Shown: positions 43,236 through 50,339 of the stretch, in pieces
Numbering within the stretch: the first letter of the stretch is position 1
Layout of the letters: the number at the start of each line of letters is the position of its first letter
DNA from: Mariniplasma anaerobium
GTDB lineage: Bacteria > Bacillota_I > Bacilli_A > Acholeplasmatales > Acholeplasmataceae
DNA length: 64,000 nt
Reading direction: 5' to 3'
NCBI RefSeq assembly: GCF_016865445.1
Contig: NZ_AP024412.1
Coordinates: 1,426,001-1,490,000 of the forward strand
Notes under the pieces: model-generated
Seen by the model: only the letters and a program-made list of their open reading frames with translations
The model's database searches: none
What the model was told of the DNA's origin: nothing
Made by a program: the position numbers and the translations under genes

Positions 43236-44124
43236 TTGACTTAACAACCTTTACCCAATTATTACTTACATTTACTTTTTTAATACTTGCTATAAATTTC
43301 CCAAATTGTGAAAACCCAAATTCTTTATAATTAAAATCTTTAAATGACTCTTCTAATTCAAGTTTTAATTGTGTTAATAACATCTTATCATTTACTTGTT
43401 TTGAAACAATTTCAAAAACCTTTATAGAAATTTCATCAAAACTGAGTCCCGACTTAAATTCTACAACCATATCGTTTTGAATGGTTCTAAGTCCTGAATA
43501 TGTATTGACTAAACTAGACAAGTTTTTAACACCATATTTTCTGACATCAAAATCAGAACTTCTATTTCTTAGCATATTACCTAAATCACTTAATTGCATT
43601 TTATTGCCGTGATCGATAATGATATCTTTAATAACTTTTTCAATATTTTCTTCATCTTCATCAACTTCTGATGAAACTTCATCTTCATCTTCTAAGTAAT
43701 CAAAATATTTAAATTCATTACATGCTGATTTAAAAGCTTCAGTTACTTTCTTTTCAGTACCAATACCTATAACCGTCATGCCACCTTCTCTTAACTTCAT
43801 TGCAAGTGGTGTGAAATCACTATCACTTGTAATCAAAAAGAATGTATTTACTTTTTCTTGATACATCATCTCTAATGCATCAATAGCCATTGCCATATCT
43901 GCTGCGTTCTTACCCGATGCAACATTATACTGATGCATGGGCTTAATTGCATAGTTTAAGGCTGTTTGATGCCAATCCTTTGATAATATGCTAATGTCTC
44001 CATAAAACCTTGCTATGACGATTCTCCCGTACTTTGCAATTTCATGCATAACTGGTTTAATATATTTAGCTGAAATGTTCTCAGAATCTATTAATAACGC
44101 TATTCTATAATCGTTTGCTTCCAT
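43213..44124 (-). CDS. NYN-domain ribonuclease-like protein with LOTUS domains
   Basis: A 303-residue protein. Residues 1-145 form a NYN (PIN-like) nuclease domain with the acidic set LLIDSEN (about 10-16), KNAADMAMAIDAL and ITSDSDFTPLA. An acidic linker (about 150-165) follows. Two OST-HTH/LOTUS-type regions come next (about 165-225 and 235-300, the second with FGFSQFGKFI), which bind RNA, including G-rich RNA, in other proteins. It likely cuts or handles RNA. It precedes and overlaps the DUF3137 gene. AGAGGAG lies before the start. Confidence 0.87.
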   Translation of the reverse strand: MEANDYRIALLIDSENISAKYIKPVMHEIAKYGRIVIARFYGDISILSKDWHQTALNYAIKPMHQYNVASGKNAADMAMAIDALEMMYQEKVNTFFLITSDSDFTPLAMKLREGGMTVIGIGTEKKVTEAFKSACNEFKYFDYLEDEDEVSSEVDEDEENIEKVIKDIIIDHGNKMQLSDLGNMLRNRSSDFDVRKYGVKNLSSLVNTYSGLRTIQNDMVVEFKSGLSFDEISIKVFEIVSKQVNDKMLLTQLKLELEESFKDFNYKEFGFSQFGKFIASIKKVNVSNNWVKVVKSNGSKKHK

Positions 44125-44208
44125 GTGCTCCTCTTTCTAAATCATCGTATATTCTATTATAATTATACCATAATAAAGCTTTATAAAACAGTAGCATATG
44201 AATATCAA

Positions 44209-45384
44209 TCAATCTACTAAATCATAATTTCTATATCTAGCGATTTGTTTTACATCTTTATCTCCACGTCCTGATAGGTTGATCACAATAATTTTATCTT
44301 TAGAAAGTGTTGGAGCAAGCTTCATTGCATATGAAACAGCATGTGAACTTTCAATTGCTGGAATGATACCTTCTATTTTAGATAAGTATTCAAATGCAGT
44401 TACTGCTTCTTCATCAGTTGCACTTTCATATGTCACTCTCTTTATTTCTTTTAAGTATGCATGTTCTGGTCCAACTCCTGGATAATCAAGACCTGCAGAA
44501 ATCGAATAAACTGGTGATATATCCCCATTTTCTTCTGTTAATACTATTGTATTCATACCATGAATAACACCTTCTGCACCAAGAGTCATCGTTGCTGCAT
44601 GTTCTTTTGTATCAATGCCTTTACCTGCAGCTTCAACACCAACTAGTTTCACATCAGTATTATCTATGAAATCATAAAATGCACCAATTGCATTACTTCC
44701 TCCACCAACACAAGCGATGATATAATCAGGAAGTTGATGCTCTACTTCATTCAGTTGTTCTTTAATTTCTTCACCAATGACTTTTTGAAAATCTCTAACC
44801 ATTGTTGGAAATGGATGTGGTCCCACAGCAGAACCTAATAAGTAAAAAGTATCTTCTAATTCTGTACTCCATTTCATTAATGCACTATCTACAGCTTCTT
44901 TTAAAGTCTTTAGTCCATCATGAACAGCAACAACTTTAGCTCCAAGTAATTCCATTCTATAAACATTTAAAGATTGTTTTAGAATATCTACATATCCCAT
45001 ATGGATTTCACATTCCATACCAAATAGTGCAGCTGCGGTTGCAGTTGCAACACCATGTTGTCCTGCACCTGTTTCAGCAATTAACTTTTTCTTACCCATT
45101 CTTTTAGCAAGCAGTGCTTGACCTAAAACATTATTAATTTTATGCGCACCTGTATGATTTAAATCTTCTCTTTTTAAGTAGATCTTTGCTCCATTTAAAT
45201 CTTTTGTCATATTTTCTGCATAATATAACAGTGATGGTCTATTTGCATAATTCTTTAAATAATGCTTAAACTCATTGATAAAATCCTCATCTTGCTTATA
45301 TTTGTTATAAGCCTCTTCAACTTCTTTAACCGCCTTAAGAATAGGTCCTGGGACAAATTGTCCACCAAATTTTCCAAACTCCAT
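44209..45384 (-). CDS. trpB: Tryptophan synthase beta chain (orphan)
   Basis: A 391-residue TrpB1-type enzyme that joins indole and serine to tryptophan using PLP. Visible are [14 protein letters not shown] with the PLP Lys82, [16 protein letters not shown] (Glu104), the glycine-rich phosphate site [20 protein letters not shown] and LSGRGDKD near the C-terminus. The first ATG of the frame (45420) is rejected: it lies in the leader, and AAAGGAA precedes the ATG at 45384. No trpA or other trp gene is near, so it may salvage indole. A Trp-specific T-box leader controls it. Confidence 0.93.
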   Translation of the reverse strand: MEFGKFGGQFVPGPILKAVKEVEEAYNKYKQDEDFINEFKHYLKNYANRPSLLYYAENMTKDLNGAKIYLKREDLNHTGAHKINNVLGQALLAKRMGKKKLIAETGAGQHGVATATAAALFGMECEIHMGYVDILKQSLNVYRMELLGAKVVAVHDGLKTLKEAVDSALMKWSTELEDTFYLLGSAVGPHPFPTMVRDFQKVIGEEIKEQLNEVEHQLPDYIIACVGGGSNAIGAFYDFIDNTDVKLVGVEAAGKGIDTKEHAATMTLGAEGVIHGMNTIVLTEENGDISPVYSISAGLDYPGVGPEHAYLKEIKRVTYESATDEEAVTAFEYLSKIEGIIPAIESSHAVSYAMKLAPTLSKDKIIVINLSGRGDKDVKQIARYRNYDLVD

Positions 45385-45435
45385 TTTTAATTCCTTTCTT
45401 GTCTTTACGCAAAAAAGCATTTTTGTTTTGGGTAT

Positions 45436-45705
45436 AAAAAAAGAGCATCATCCTACGAAGGGACGAATTGCTCGTGGTACCACCCAAATTCAAGAAACTA
45501 ATATAAGCTTCTCCTTAACAAAATACTCCATCATCTAAGACTTTTATATTTTTAGTTTGATAACGGAAACTATCCGGCTCAGGCTACTTAGTTCACCCTG
45601 CTTCTCAAAAGACCATTCGTTTAGTTATTTAATATATCCATCTTTCACCACCATGGACTCGCTAAATATGTTTACCTAAATTACTTTTCTTTATCTTCGA
45701 ATTTA
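45436..45705 (-). ncRNA. T-box riboswitch, Trp-specific, upstream of trpB
   Basis: The leader RNA shows the T-box parts in order. Stem I has the GGTGGTGAAAG bulge region, then the specifier UGG (45615-45613) between CGAA and TCTTTTGAG, the place where the codon lies in glyQS-type leaders. Stem III is GCCGGATAGTTTCCGTTATC. The antiterminator holds GGGTGGTACCACG (45485-45473), and a terminator follows (stem GAGCA/TGCTC plus seven T, about 45474-45437). Uncharged tRNA-Trp should pair with UGG and the T-box bulge and allow read-through into trpB. Confidence 0.9.
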
Positions 45706-45711
45706 TAATCT

Positions 45712-45739
45712 ATTATATCTATTTATTTTCATATGTCAA
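45712..45739 (-). promoter_or_regulatory. Promoter of the T-box/trpB transcript
   Basis: Perfect TTGACA (45739-45734) and TATAAT (45717-45712) on the minus strand with 16 bases between, placing the transcript start near 45705. Confidence 0.85.
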
Positions 45740-45755
45740 TAAAATAGTGATATTT

Positions 45756-46160
45756 TTAATTAAAATCACCATTTTTTATACGAAAAATAAGATCTTTAAC
45801 TTTTTCTTCTATCAAATCTCTTGTATGCTCAAAACCGCTTTTTGGTCCACCACTTGGATCATCTAATCCCCAGTCTTCTCTAAACTTTGCATTCACAGAA
45901 GGACATTCAGCATTACAGCCCATGACAATAAGTATATCAATTTCGACAGGTATATCATCTAAAAGTTTACTTCTTGCGTGACTCATATCTATGCCTTTAT
46001 CTTCCATAACTTCAATTGCAAGTGGTTTTGGTGCATCATTTTCTTTAGTACCTGCTGAGTAAACTTCCATTAAAGGACTATTTAAATGTTTAGCCCATCC
46101 TTCAGCCATAATAGATCTACAACTATTATGAACACAGACAAATGCTACACGTTTTTTCAT
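45756..46160 (-). CDS. arsC: Thioredoxin-coupled arsenate reductase
   Basis: A 134-residue LMW-phosphatase-fold arsenate reductase. The P-loop is CVHNSCRS (Cys9, Arg15), and Cys82 and Cys86 in VMGCNAECP supply the redox relay; DDPSGGPK follows. This pattern is that of the thioredoxin-dependent ArsC of plasmid pI258. Reduces arsenate to arsenite for export. Last gene of the ars-type operon, with AAAGGAG before the start. Confidence 0.92.
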   Translation of the reverse strand: MKKRVAFVCVHNSCRSIMAEGWAKHLNSPLMEVYSAGTKENDAPKPLAIEVMEDKGIDMSHARSKLLDDIPVEIDILIVMGCNAECPSVNAKFREDWGLDDPSGGPKSGFEHTRDLIEEKVKDLIFRIKNGDFN

Positions 46161-46187
46161 AGATATGTTCTCCTTTTTATTAAAATT

Positions 46188-46418
46188 TTATTTTAATAAT
46201 TTAGCTAATTCAACTGGATTTGGTACACGTCCAGTTAAAACTACTTTTCCATCAACAACAAGTGCTGGTGTACTCATTACATTATACTTAGCAATTTCAG
46301 CATAGTCTGTAACTTTTTCGACTTTAGCTTCTTTCCCTAATGTTTTCAATGTATCAACTACATTTTTTTCCAAAAGTTTACATTTTGGACATCCTGATCC
46401 TAATACTTTAATTTCCAT
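46188..46418 (-). CDS. Small redox-active thioredoxin-fold protein
   Basis: A 76-residue thioredoxin-like protein of the MTH895/redox-active disulfide type. It has GSGCPKCK with the CPKC pair (Cys10, Cys13) near the start and STPALVVDGK with the cis-Pro (about 49-58). It may reduce ArsC or work with the permease encoded just upstream. Similar proteins often accompany YraQ/ArsP-type permeases. Confidence 0.9.
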   Translation of the reverse strand: MEIKVLGSGCPKCKLLEKNVVDTLKTLGKEAKVEKVTDYAEIAKYNVMSTPALVVDGKVVLTGRVPNPVELAKLLK

Positions 46419-46436
46419 TTTAATTTCTCCTTTTTT

Positions 46437-47459
46437 TTATATGAATAAATATCCGAATAGATTAAATAAATATCCGGTAATAATAATACCTGCAGTTACA
46501 ATGAAAACAAATAAACCTAAAAGTCTTGGTTTAACAACTTTTCTTAATAAAATGATTGACGGTAGGCTTAATGCTGTTACTGCCATCATAAATGATAATA
46601 CAGTTCCAATACCAACACCTTTTAAAACTAAGGCTTCAGCTATAGGTAGTGTTCCAAAAATATCTGCATACATTGGAATACCTACAATTGTTGCAATTAA
46701 GACAGAAAATGGGTTTTTATCTCCTAAAACTGTTTCAATAATGTTTTGTGGGATATATCCATGAATAATCGCGCCAATCCCAACACCTATTAAAATATAT
46801 ACCCATACTTTTGTAATAACTTCCCTGACTTGTCCAATAGAATATTGATGTCTTTCTTTTCTTGTTTGTTCTTCAATTTCTATCTCGCCATTTTGATTCA
46901 TGCCTTGAGTAACAAAGTCTTCTACATATTTTTCCATATGAAGTTTATCGATAATGGTACCACCAATAACTGCGATAATTAAGCCAACCATAACATAAGC
47001 TAAGGCTATTGGCCATCCAAATATGCTAGCAAGTAAGATCATTGAAGCAAGATCTACTAATGGTGAAGATATTAAAAATGAGAATGTAACACCAATAGGT
47101 AATCCTGCTTTAGTAAATCCTATAAAAATAGGAATTGATGAACAAGAACAAAATGGTGTAACTGTTCCTAATAGGGCACCAATAATATTACCCGGTAATC
47201 CCTTAAACTTGGTAAGAATTTTTTTAGTTCTCTCTGGTGTGAAATGTGATTGAATATATGATGAGATATAAATAAGCACTGATAATAGAATGAATATTTT
47301 TATCACATCATAAAAGAAAAATGATAAAGCTTTATATAAATAACTCGTTTCACTAACTCTAATTACACCTTTTAAGATTGAATTAACTATATCTTGTAGC
47401 CAAGTCATTTTTAAGAGCGCATCATTTAAAAATATAAATATGTCTTTTATAAACTGCAT
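46437..47459 (-). CDS. ArsP/YraQ-type permease (UPF0718)
   Basis: A 340-residue membrane protein with eight or so helices in two halves joined by a charged loop (about 175-215). The signature TPFCSCSSIPIFIGF (about 107-121) with conserved Cys and LISSPLVDLASMILLAS fits the DUF318/ArsP family. ArsP exports trivalent organoarsenicals. Other members' substrates are not known. It overlaps arsR by 13 bases. Confidence 0.88.
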   Translation of the reverse strand: MQFIKDIFIFLNDALLKMTWLQDIVNSILKGVIRVSETSYLYKALSFFFYDVIKIFILLSVLIYISSYIQSHFTPERTKKILTKFKGLPGNIIGALLGTVTPFCSCSSIPIFIGFTKAGLPIGVTFSFLISSPLVDLASMILLASIFGWPIALAYVMVGLIIAVIGGTIIDKLHMEKYVEDFVTQGMNQNGEIEIEEQTRKERHQYSIGQVREVITKVWVYILIGVGIGAIIHGYIPQNIIETVLGDKNPFSVLIATIVGIPMYADIFGTLPIAEALVLKGVGIGTVLSFMMAVTALSLPSIILLRKVVKPRLLGLFVFIVTAGIIITGYLFNLFGYLFI

Positions 47460-47737
47460 TGTTTTTGCTCCGTATCTCTAAGGTCAGTTAAGAAATCAAT
47501 CATTTCATTAATTTTATCTTTATCAATATAATGTTTTATCCAATTTCCATCTCTTTTAGCAACAGCTAATCCAGAATTGGTAATCGCTTTTAGATGATAT
47601 GATAGTGTAGGTTGTGAAATAGATAATTTATCTATCAATGTACATCCACATGTTTCCCCTTTTAATAAGAGTTCGACGATCTCTACTCTATTTTCCTCTG
47701 ATAATATTTTAAAGTATTTAATAACATCTTTTTTCAT
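47447..47737 (-). CDS. arsR: ArsR-family metalloregulator
   Basis: A 96-residue winged-helix repressor. KGETCGCTLIDKLSISQ (about 26-42) has the metal-sensing Cys-x-Cys next to the DNA-reading helix LSISQPTLSYHLKAI. It should leave its operator when bound by arsenite or antimonite. It is the first gene of the operon arsR-permease-thioredoxin-arsC. TTGGAG precedes the start. Confidence 0.93.
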   Translation of the reverse strand: MKKDVIKYFKILSEENRVEIVELLLKGETCGCTLIDKLSISQPTLSYHLKAITNSGLAVAKRDGNWIKHYIDKDKINEMIDFLTDLRDTEQKQCSL

Positions 47738-47751
47738 AAATTCTCCAATCT

Positions 47752-47771
47752 ATATAGATAATCATCTATAT
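47752..47771. promoter_or_regulatory. Operator of the ars operon
   Basis: A perfect 8-4-8 palindrome ATATAGAT-AATC-ATCTATAT just downstream of the predicted transcript start (about +8 to +27). Bound ArsR would block elongation. Confidence 0.7.
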
Positions 47772-47785
47772 TGATATTCAACTAT

Positions 47786-47814
47786 ATTGTAGACCACTTT
47801 ACCTAAATTGTCAA
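47786..47814 (-). promoter_or_regulatory. Promoter of the ars operon
   Basis: TTGACA (47814-47809) and TACAAT (47791-47786) on the minus strand, exactly 17 bases apart. Confidence 0.85.
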
Positions 47815-47823
47815 TGATATCTA

Positions 47824-47862
47824 TAAAAAAAATCTTAACCTGTTTTAGGATAAGATTTTTTA
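47824..47862 (-). terminator. Terminator of the slipin gene
   Basis: Stem AATCTTA/TAAGATT with inner CC/GG pairs and one mismatch, followed by eight T on the minus strand. Confidence 0.78.
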
Positions 47863-47866
47863 TCAT

Positions 47867-48598
47867 TTATTTATCTTTTGAAACAATACTCTTAACCTTA
47901 TCTGCTACATTAGCATTTTTAAATGATTCTAAAACTTCTACTGGAATAGCAAACACGATTGTATTTGATTTATCTCCAGATAAGTCATTTAATGTAGCTA
48001 GTGTTCTTAAATGCATAGCTCCTGGAGCTGAAGATAAGATTGTAGCTGCATCTGCAAGTTTTTGAGCAGCTTCTACTTCACCTTGAGATTTAACAATAAT
48101 TGCTCTTTTTTCTCTTTCAGCTTCTGCTTCTTTAGCAATTATTCTTTCCATGTCAGCAGGGATTTTAATATCTTTAATCTCTACTTTTTCAACTTTAATT
48201 CCCCATGGATCTGTTTCAGTATCAACAATTTCTTTAATTTCTTTTGAAATCACTTTTAAATTTGATAACAATTCATCTAATTTAACACCACCAATAGAGT
48301 TTCTAAGTGTTGTTTGTGCAAGTTGTGTCACTGCAAAGAAACAGTCTTTAACATCTAAAACAGCAATTTTTGCATCAAACACTCTGTAATAAACGACAGC
48401 ATTGATTGTAATGGTAACATTATCTTTTGTAATACATCTTTGTTCTGGAACATCTTGAGTTATTGTTCTTAAATCAACTTTCTTATATTCATGAATAATT
48501 GGTATGACTAATCTAATACCTGGTTTTAAAACTCTAACAAATTTTCCAAATCTAAACTTAACGCCGCTTTCATATTCTTTGACTATGGTAAACATCAT
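47867..48598 (-). CDS. Slipin (stomatin-like SPFH protein) without membrane anchor
   Basis: A 243-residue SPFH protein. It starts with YESGVKFRFGKFVRVLKPG and continues through VDLRTITQDVPEQ, VNAVVYYRV-like and KVEKVEIKDIKIP to a charged helix rich in Ala, Glu and Lys (about 165-205) used for oligomers. Most bacterial slipins have a membrane helix before the first motif and a neighbouring nfeD gene. Both are missing here. It may attach to the membrane through other contacts or act in the cytoplasm. GGGAG lies before a double ATG (48598 and 48595). Confidence 0.88.
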   Translation of the reverse strand: MMFTIVKEYESGVKFRFGKFVRVLKPGIRLVIPIIHEYKKVDLRTITQDVPEQRCITKDNVTITINAVVYYRVFDAKIAVLDVKDCFFAVTQLAQTTLRNSIGGVKLDELLSNLKVISKEIKEIVDTETDPWGIKVEKVEIKDIKIPADMERIIAKEAEAEREKRAIIVKSQGEVEAAQKLADAATILSSAPGAMHLRTLATLNDLSGDKSNTIVFAIPVEVLESFKNANVADKVKSIVSKDK

Positions 48599-48672
48599 AT
48601 CACTCCCTTTATTACATTTTACTATAGTTTAAGTTTATTTAGTCATAAATTATAAATATATATGAAGTATTA

Positions 48673-49404
48673 TTATTTCCAAAACGGTTTTTTGCCTTTT
48701 CTTCTTTCAATTCGTTCAGATAAAAATTCATCTAATCCATTAGAATTTTGCTTGGGAACATATAATCGTTCACCCCTAAATAAATATATAACAAGATAAT
48801 CATTCTTAGCAATATAGTAATTTATAGTCTCATATGCAATTGTTCTTTGCGTACAATTAGTACAATTTATCAAAATTTTATCTACATCAAATTCTAAGTG
48901 AATCCTTTTTTGATTGCTTAACTTATTCTTAATGTTGATATAAATATATAGTGGATATATTAAAGACCCTATAATAATGCAAACGAATGCTATAATCAAG
49001 ATGATTTTGGTAACTTGAATCTCTAATCTTGAAGCTCTAATCATGAAAATGAGTGCTGCAAGATAAAAGAAAAGACTTAATAGAAACATTATTGAATCAG
49101 TGATCGAATGTAAATATTTATAATCCCTTCTATAAATAATATTTTTGTCTTCTACATAATCAGATGTATATAATGACTTATCTGTATTATTAACTGCTTT
49201 TTCATTTTTTTTTAATCCAACTAATTCATCAAGAGAAATATTGAATAATTTTGCAAATCCAATTAAATTTTCCATTGAAGGTGAAGCTTGATTTGTTTCC
49301 CATAGACTAACACTTTGTCTAGAGACACCCAATTCATTTGCAACGTCTTCTTGAGAAAGTGATTTTTGTTTTCTTAATTCATATAATTTTTTCCCATAAT
49401 CCAT
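48673..49404 (-). CDS. XRE-family regulator with membrane helices
   Basis: A 243-residue protein. The N-terminal helix-turn-helix (LGVSRQSVSLWET, about 26-38) is of the Cro/cI type. A linker leads to two membrane helices (about 100-125 and 130-160) and a cytoplasmic tail. Membrane-bound XRE proteins may sense envelope changes. The ATG at 49404 has GAGGTG seven bases upstream and is preferred over an in-frame GTG at 49413. An inverted repeat in its promoter may allow self-control. Confidence 0.85.
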   Translation of the reverse strand: MDYGKKLYELRKQKSLSQEDVANELGVSRQSVSLWETNQASPSMENLIGFAKLFNISLDELVGLKKNEKAVNNTDKSLYTSDYVEDKNIIYRRDYKYLHSITDSIMFLLSLFFYLAALIFMIRASRLEIQVTKIILIIAFVCIIIGSLIYPLYIYINIKNKLSNQKRIHLEFDVDKILINCTNCTQRTIAYETINYYIAKNDYLVIYLFRGERLYVPKQNSNGLDEFLSERIERRKGKKPFWK

Positions 49405-49546
49405 TAATATCACCTCAACAGTATTATATTACTCAATTACATACTAATCTACCAATTCTATTTGTTAACTTGTCAAGTATCACTTGCATTTATTTTTATT
49501 ATATCTTATTATCATTAATTAAATACAAAATCTTGTGATTTAATCA
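49405..49546. promoter_or_regulatory. Upstream region of the XRE gene with a possible operator
   Basis: No gene is seen here. On the minus strand a TTGACA (49476-49471) overlaps the palindrome CAAGT-ATC-ACTTG (49474-49486), a candidate site for the XRE protein itself. No strong -10 lies at 17 bases; the best is TAGATT at 19. Confidence 0.35.
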
Positions 49547-49579
49547 TAAAAAAAGATTTAAGATATAACTCTCAAATCT
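49547..49579 (-). terminator. Terminator of the tRNA-Cys gene
   Basis: Stem AGATTTGAGA/TCTTAAATCT (one mismatch) followed by seven T on the minus strand, 16 bases after the tRNA. Confidence 0.8.
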
Positions 49580-49594
49580 AACTTTTTATAAAAA

Positions 49595-49668
49595 TGGAGG
49601 CCCCGAACGGACTTGAACCGATGATCAGGCAGTTGCAGTGCCTTGCCTTACCGCTTGGCTACAGGGCC
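49595..49668 (-). tRNA. tRNA-Cys(GCA)
   Basis: A 74-base cloverleaf on the minus strand with acceptor GGCCCTG/CGGGGCC (one G-T pair), D arm GCC/GGC, anticodon stem AGGCA/TGCCT with loop CTGCAAC (anticodon GCA), and T loop TTCAAGT. One T-T mismatch lies in the T stem. The CCA end is encoded. A promoter (TTGACT, 18 bases, TATAAT at 49691-49686) lies just upstream. Confidence 0.95.
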
Positions 49669-49685
49669 TTAAAACTTGCTTTATT

Positions 49686-49715
49686 ATTATAACTTTTTAC
49701 ACCCCAAAAAGTCAA
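49686..49715 (-). promoter_or_regulatory. Promoter of the tRNA-Cys gene
   Basis: TTGACT (49715-49710) and TATAAT (49691-49686) on the minus strand, 18 bases apart, about 18 bases before the tRNA. Confidence 0.8.
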
Positions 49716-49733
49716 TAATATTATGAATATTAA

Positions 49734-50198
49734 TCAATTTATGCCCTTCTTAAATACCTCAATCCAGCAATCAACTGATTTTGAGATAAGTTCATAAGTT
49801 TCTTGATATTTATGGGTATAATAAGGATCATCAATTTCTTGACCTTTTACCTTGTTACACACATCTAAATACAAATGAATTTTATGTTGATTATTTCCAG
49901 CAATACTTTTTAAATTTTCTATGTTTTCACGATCCATACCAATGATATAATCGTATTCTCTAAAATCTTCGTCTTTTATCTTTTCAGATTTCATATCATG
50001 AAAATATGCATCATATTTATTTAATATAGCTTCTGTTCTAGGGTGGGGTTTATTTCCTACTTCCCACGAAGAAGTCGCACGTGATCCAACATATATTTGA
50101 TTTTCTAAACCTAAATCTTTAATTCGTTTTCTAAATAAACCTTCTGCCATTGGGGATCTGCAAATATTTCCCAAGCATACAAATAATACTTTTATCAT
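49734..50198 (-). CDS. Low-molecular-weight protein tyrosine phosphatase
   Basis: A 154-residue LMW-PTP with the P-loop VCLGNICRSP (Cys-x5-Arg, about 7-16) near the start and the general-acid DDPYYT region near residue 126. It removes phosphate from Tyr or arginine residues. Because it lies by the CIRCE-controlled clpB, a protein-arginine phosphatase role (YwlE-like) is possible but not shown. The ATG at 50198 with GGTGATG upstream is chosen over an earlier in-frame start at 50225. Confidence 0.87.
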   Translation of the reverse strand: MIKVLFVCLGNICRSPMAEGLFRKRIKDLGLENQIYVGSRATSSWEVGNKPHPRTEAILNKYDAYFHDMKSEKIKDEDFREYDYIIGMDRENIENLKSIAGNNQHKIHLYLDVCNKVKGQEIDDPYYTHKYQETYELISKSVDCWIEVFKKGIN

Positions 50199-50252
50199 GT
50201 CATCACCAACAATAGTATAACACAACTCTTTAATTATGGTATTTTATCGTTT

Positions 50253-50279
50253 TTAGCACTTTAATGTTGACAGTGCTAA
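50253..50279. promoter_or_regulatory. CIRCE operator (HrcA) of clpB
   Basis: TTAGCACTT-N9-CAGTGCTAA, an inverted repeat matching CIRCE (TTAGCACTC-N9-GAGTGCTAA) at 8 of 9 bases per arm. It overlaps the -35 hexamer, so HrcA bound here would block transcription until heat stress. Confidence 0.93.
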
Positions 50280-50295
50280 AGGATTGTTCTATAAT
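50267..50295 (+). promoter_or_regulatory. SigA-type promoter of clpB
   Basis: Perfect TTGACA (50267) and TATAAT (50290) exactly 17 bases apart, among the best promoters in the window. Confidence 0.92.
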
Positions 50296-50300
50296 ATAAA

Positions 50301-50325
50301 TGGCACTCAAAGTTGTTGACTGCCA
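50301..50325 (+). other. 5'-terminal stem-loop of the clpB mRNA
   Basis: TGGCACTCAA-AGTTG-TTGACTGCCA forms a ten-base stem with one mismatch. It begins at the predicted transcript start and ends where the ribosome site AAAGGAGG begins. It may protect the 5' end, tune translation or be a second operator. Confidence 0.55.
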
Positions 50326-50339
50326 AAGGAGGAAACATA

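Noticed and set aside
45385-45420. Earlier ATG for trpB
   Set aside because: It lies directly after the T-box terminator without a ribosome site; the family start [10 protein letters not shown] has AAAGGAA upstream.
45564-45600. Reading the T-box specifier as CUA or ACU from GAACTAAGTAG
   Set aside because: Comparison with the layout of glyQS-type leaders puts the specifier between CGAA and the TTTTGAG segment, which gives UGG and fits trpB.
46441-48389. + strand frames opposite the permease and slipin genes
   Set aside because: They are antisense shadows of well-identified genes.
50301-50325. CtsR operator upstream of clpB
   Set aside because: The repeat lacks the tandem GGTCAAA heptads of CtsR sites; it is better described as a 5' hairpin of unknown role.
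50313-50339. Earlier TTG start for clpB adding nine residues
   Set aside because: These codons lie in the 5' leader hairpin and span the Shine-Dalgarno sequence; the ATG at 50340 has ideal spacing.
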